16,732 nt of DNA from Bryobacteraceae bacterium. Lineage in GTDB: Bacteria > Acidobacteriota > Terriglobia > Bryobacterales > Bryobacteraceae. Below, one piece after another: positions 14,170 to 16,732 of this stretch. Position 1 is the first letter of the stretch, and every line of letters begins with the position of its first letter. The translations under genes were made by a program, and so were the position numbers. The stretch covers positions 1 through 16,732 of the forward strand of contig JACMLA010000828.1 of assembly GCA_014379815.1 (NCBI GenBank), written 5' to 3'. The notes beneath the pieces are model-generated. The model saw only the letters and a list, made by a program, of their open reading frames with translations, did not search any database and was not told where the DNA came from.

Positions 14170-15733
14170 CTACCTGATCATAGGCTCCGGTCCAGCGGGC
14201 ACCGCCGCCGCCTATGCACTGCGCAATAGCGGTTGTGTGGTGATGGATCCCGGAATCTCTGGCGAACACACGAGCCCGCTGGACGGCGATCTCTTTGAAC
14301 TCCGGCGATCCCGCGCAGACCTGTTCGACGAACTGATAGGCTCCCGGTTCGAGGCTTTGCACAACATCCACAATCCTCCGATGAGCCTCAAGCTGAAAGC
14401 GCCCGGTCTACGGTTTATCACCCGCGGTCAGGAAGCATTGTCTCCCGTTGAGCCAGGCAAGTTTGAAGCAACAATGAGTTTTGCTCAGGGAGGTCTTGCA
14501 AATGCCTGGGGCGCTGGGGCATACCGTTTCAATGAGGCAGATCTGGCGTCATTCCCGATCGGCACTGCGGATCTGGCTCCCTGGTACGACGAAGTGACGG
14601 AACTAATTGGGGTTGCGGGAACCGATGACGACCTCTCCCGGTGGTTCGGACATACAGAAGGAAAGCTGCTACCGCCGGTTCGCCTGTCGTCGTACTTTGC
14701 CGGGATGCTTTTGGCGTATCAAAAGCGGAGGACATTCATGAATTCGCATGGCGTCCACCTCGGCCGGTCCCGTCTTGCCGTGCTGACGCAGCCCTATCGC
14801 GAACGTCCTCCCTATGCTTACCACAATCTTGATTTCTTCCGACCGCTGAACCGGGCCGTCTACAATCCAGCGTTTACCTTGAATGAGCTCACATCGGCCA
14901 ACCTGATCCGATACGAACGCGGCCTTCTCGCACTGTCCTGGAAAGAGCACGAGTCGCACATTGAGCTGACGGCAAAGCGGCTAGATAGCGGAGGGATCGA
15001 GACATTGATGGCACGCCACTTGATTGTCGCTGCCGGCGCACTGAACACGGCACGTCTGGCCCTGGCTTCGGCGATCGATACGACCACGCGTCTGCCGATA
15101 ATGGACAACCCGATGTCTTGCATTCCACTGGTCCGCCTCTCGCGCATCGGCGCCGGCCGGGATCCTCTCGACAGCCCTCTGGGGCAGCTAAATATGGTCT
15201 ATGAGGGGCCGGATTCGACGGAAACTCTGCAAGCTACTTTGTATGGAACGGCGGGACCGATGCGTTCCGACCTAGCGATGCAATTTCCACTTTCCCTTCG
15301 GGCGAATCTCGCATGCGCCCGCTATCTCACTCCCGCGATTGGGTTCGTTCTGTTGTTTTACCCGGACGCTCCGGATGCAGGGAACTATCTTCAGCTTCTG
15401 GACTCGGGTGCCTTGCGGATTGTGCACCGGCAAGCGCACCGCGGGCAAGTGGAAAGAGGCCTGATCCGTGCATTTCGAAAACTGGGGTACTTGAGTTCGT
15501 TCCGGCTTTGCCAGTTTCCCAGTATCGGGGCTGGCATTCACTACGCGGGATGTCTGCCAATGAAGGCCGACCCAGGCCCCTATGAGACTCGTCCGGACGG
15601 CAGTCTGTATGGATTCCGGCGGGTCTACGTTGTGGACGGCGCCGTTTTTCCGCGCCTGCCTGCAAAAAATCTGACTCTCACGATAATGGCAAATGCGATG
15701 CGCGTCGCCTCACAACTGAGGGCGCGCCCATGA
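14162..15733 (+). CDS. GMC-type FAD-dependent oxidoreductase
   Basis: The 523-aa flavoprotein probably oxidises a sugar or polyol hydroxyl. The Rossmann motif is IIGSGPAGTAAAYAL (G8-x-G10-x-x-G13). FAQGGLANAWGAGAYRF (about 107-123) fits the FAD-contacting segment with the small residues around the flavin, and LIVAAGALNTARLAL is the late FAD strand. The C-terminal GMC signature is HYAGCLPM then VYVVDGAVFPRLPAKNLTLTIMANA. The candidate catalytic pair is H460 and N503, 43 residues apart, the same spacing as His/His in glucose oxidase and His/Asn in cellobiose dehydrogenase. No Tat or Sec signal precedes the FAD motif, so it should be cytoplasmic. Its stop overlaps the SDR start (ATGA), suggesting paired activity. 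Length fits the family. The substrate is unknown. Confidence 0.82.
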   Translation: MIDYLIIGSGPAGTAAAYALRNSGCVVMDPGISGEHTSPLDGDLFELRRSRADLFDELIGSRFEALHNIHNPPMSLKLKAPGLRFITRGQEALSPVEPGKFEATMSFAQGGLANAWGAGAYRFNEADLASFPIGTADLAPWYDEVTELIGVAGTDDDLSRWFGHTEGKLLPPVRLSSYFAGMLLAYQKRRTFMNSHGVHLGRSRLAVLTQPYRERPPYAYHNLDFFRPLNRAVYNPAFTLNELTSANLIRYERGLLALSWKEHESHIELTAKRLDSGGIETLMARHLIVAAGALNTARLALASAIDTTTRLPIMDNPMSCIPLVRLSRIGAGRDPLDSPLGQLNMVYEGPDSTETLQATLYGTAGPMRSDLAMQFPLSLRANLACARYLTPAIGFVLLFYPDAPDAGNYLQLLDSGALRIVHRQAHRGQVERGLIRAFRKLGYLSSFRLCQFPSIGAGIHYAGCLPMKADPGPYETRPDGSLYGFRRVYVVDGAVFPRLPAKNLTLTIMANAMRVASQLRARP

Positions 15734-16566
15734 GGATCCTGATCACCGCTGGTAGCGGCTTTCTTGGATCGCACCTAACGGCAGCGTTTCGGGAGCGCGG
15801 ACATGAGGTCTCTGGTACTTCGCGGCAGCCAGGCTCCGGGCAGATCCGTTTTGTGCTTGGAGAGGATCTGGATCCGGGCATTGCCCTGGGTTACGAGGCC
15901 ATCATCCATACCGCCCACGATTTTGATTCAGCCGAGCGCACGGTCAGTGGGACGCGCAGGTTGTTCGAGGTAGCGCGCAGTAGCGGTCGGCCTCAGCAGT
16001 GGTACGTCGGATCGTACTCGGCACGGCCAGACGCTAGCTCAGAGTATGGGCAGGTGAAATATGCCATGGAACGGATTTTCCTCGACGCTGGAGGCTCGGT
16101 CATTCGACCTGGACTCCTGATCGGAAATGGAGGCATGTTCGGTCGCAATTTGCGCTTCCTAATGACGGCCCCGGCAATTCCTTTGCTAAACGGTGGACGG
16201 GACAAAGTTCCGGTATTGTCGATAAACGACGCCATTCGGTGCATAATTCTGCTGGTGGAAAACGGCCATCAGGGCGCATGGAATCTGTTTCATCCGCACC
16301 TGCCTGAGATGCGGGAGATCGTGGATGTCGTTCTTGCCGAATCAGGCCGTCGTCGCCCAATTGTGGTTCCTGTTCCCTTGCCTCTCGCCCTTGTCGCTGC
16401 AAGGTTCGGAGCGCGAATGCGCATTTCTCTTCCGTTCCGCGAGGATAATATTCGATCGCTGCAGGCAAATCAGGTCCGGGTCCACGACTCGGATATGGAA
16501 AGACTTGGTGTAGTTCCAGAAGGACTGAGAGACGCTGTTCGCACAGCCCTTCGCCCACAGCCCTAG
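15730..16566 (+). CDS. Extended SDR: NAD(P)-dependent epimerase/dehydratase/reductase
   Basis: The 278-aa extended short-chain dehydrogenase/reductase acts on sugars or related carbonyls. Seen: nucleotide-binding MRILITAGSGFLGSHL, where the usual first Gly of GxxGxxG is Ala7; SGTSR at 28-32, whose basic residue after strand 2 favours NADP(H); AIIHTAHD at 58-65; catalytic Y106-x-x-x-K110 in EYGQVKYAMER with Ser95/Ser97 (YVGSYSA) upstream; and VIRPGLLIGNGG for the substrate side. At 278 aa it is shorter than UDP-sugar epimerases of about 310-350 aa, so a reductase of the RfbD/DprE2 kind is as likely as an epimerase. The ATGA overlap with the oxidoreductase gene implies coupled expression and perhaps sequential chemistry. 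It is the last gene on this strand in the window. Confidence 0.8.
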   Translation: MRILITAGSGFLGSHLTAAFRERGHEVSGTSRQPGSGQIRFVLGEDLDPGIALGYEAIIHTAHDFDSAERTVSGTRRLFEVARSSGRPQQWYVGSYSARPDASSEYGQVKYAMERIFLDAGGSVIRPGLLIGNGGMFGRNLRFLMTAPAIPLLNGGRDKVPVLSINDAIRCIILLVENGHQGAWNLFHPHLPEMREIVDVVLAESGRRRPIVVPVPLPLALVAARFGARMRISLPFREDNIRSLQANQVRVHDSDMERLGVVPEGLRDAVRTALRPQP

Positions 16567-16586
16567 CCGCACCGAGCTAGCCCGGC

Positions 16587-16604
16587 GACCTCCGATGGGA
16601 GGTC
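16587..16604 (+). terminator. Hairpin 20 bp after the SDR stop, possible transcription end
   Basis: GACCTCC (16587-16593) pairs perfectly with GGAGGTC (16598-16604) over a GATG loop. It starts 20 bp downstream of the last stop codon. ATTGCAGG follows rather than a T-run, so if it ends transcription it does so Rho-dependently or as a 3'-protecting stem. It could instead be part of a structured RNA. Confidence 0.35.
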
Positions 16605-16635
16605 ATTGCAGGCAAGGAACGGGGCAAGTATGATC

Positions 16636-16659
16636 GCTGCTGTCGGTGACGACGGCAGC
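16636..16659 (+). repeat. 10-bp stem capped by a GTGA (GNRA) tetraloop
   Basis: GCTGCTGTCG (16636-16645) pairs with CGACGGCAGC (16650-16659) around GTGA. There are nine Watson-Crick pairs and one G-U pair. On the plus strand the loop is a GNRA tetraloop, typical of structured RNAs. The wobble and the tetraloop favour an RNA role for the plus strand. Confidence 0.5.
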
Positions 16660-16732
16660 TAAGACCCGCCGAGCAATGGAGCTTCCGAGCCCGGTAGCTA
16701 GCCTGGTTCCAGGTCTCGTGCTCAATGCAGTG

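Larger units (their letters stand above)
16567..16732. other. Non-coding end region rich in inverted repeats
   Basis: These 166 bp hold no supported gene. They contain two strong hairpins (listed separately), a short CCTGG-TT-CCAGG dyad starting at 16702, and two GCTAGC palindromes (16576-16581 and 16697-16702) flanked by AGCCCGG-like sequence. Such density of structure suggests a structured RNA, an intergenic repeat element or the edge of a mobile intron. The window ends before any diagnostic sequence, and I could not match it to tmRNA, RNase P RNA or a known intron motif. Confidence 0.45.

Noticed and set aside
13922..14371. 149-codon open frame antisense to the 139-aa and oxidoreductase genes
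   Set aside because: Crosses two well-supported genes on the opposite strand and shows no conserved features.
14162..15733. Flavoenzyme as a true DprE1 homologue
   Set aside because: N-terminal GxGxxG Rossmann motif and the H460/N503 C-terminal signature place it in the GMC group, not in the VAO/FAD_binding_4 family.

Overview
The window is one stretch of a cell-surface polysaccharide locus. Ten or eleven densely packed genes cover almost all of it, and nearly every product is a glycosyltransferase or a glycan-modifying enzyme. The base composition is moderately GC-rich. One glycosyltransferase ends in an IPT/TIG-like beta domain (signature around VLWSGTPL and LTANVPASL) of the kind abundant in Acidobacteriota such as Solibacter and Bryobacter. 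I therefore suspect an acidobacterial chromosome or metagenome bin, with moderate to low confidence. There is no rRNA, tRNA, CRISPR array, transposase or phage gene.

Layout. (1) Positions 2-1669, plus strand: a sulfotransferase whose first codons lie off the left edge. It continues into a beta-sandwich-like region, a coiled coil and an SRSW tail. (2) Positions 10257 back to 1685, minus strand: a five-gene operon in the order polysaccharide pyruvyltransferase, 2-oxoglutarate/Fe(II) oxygenase, GT4-type glycosyltransferase, GT-C-type membrane glycosyltransferase, and a two-headed GT4-GT2 glycosyltransferase with the IPT/TIG-like tail. It converges on gene 1 with a 15-bp gap. (3) Positions 10258-10452: the only sizeable internal intergenic region, divergent, with an AT-rich patch and an 8-bp inverted repeat. 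(4) Positions 10453-16566, plus strand: a GT4-type glycosyltransferase, then after a 96-bp gap with a perfect 15-bp tandem repeat, a GT2-GtrA fusion, a methyltransferase, an unrecognised 139-aa protein, a GMC-type flavin oxidoreductase and an extended SDR. The last four are coupled by 4-8 bp overlaps. (5) Positions 16567-16732: non-coding DNA rich in inverted repeats.

How it may work together (inference). The glycosyltransferases build a glycan. The sulfotransferase and pyruvyltransferase would make it anionic, and the oxygenase and methyltransferase may modify sugars further. GT2-GtrA probably makes and helps translocate a polyprenyl-phosphate-linked sugar, which the GT-C enzyme could use on the periplasmic side. 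The flavin oxidoreductase plus SDR could form an oxidation/reduction pair that epimerises a sugar, functionally like DprE1/DprE2 but built on a different flavin fold.

Start sites were re-examined. Three genes appear to use TTG with a GGAG(G) ribosome-binding site 7-8 nt upstream, and the middle GT4 gene most likely starts at an ATG that overlaps the preceding stop (ATGA).
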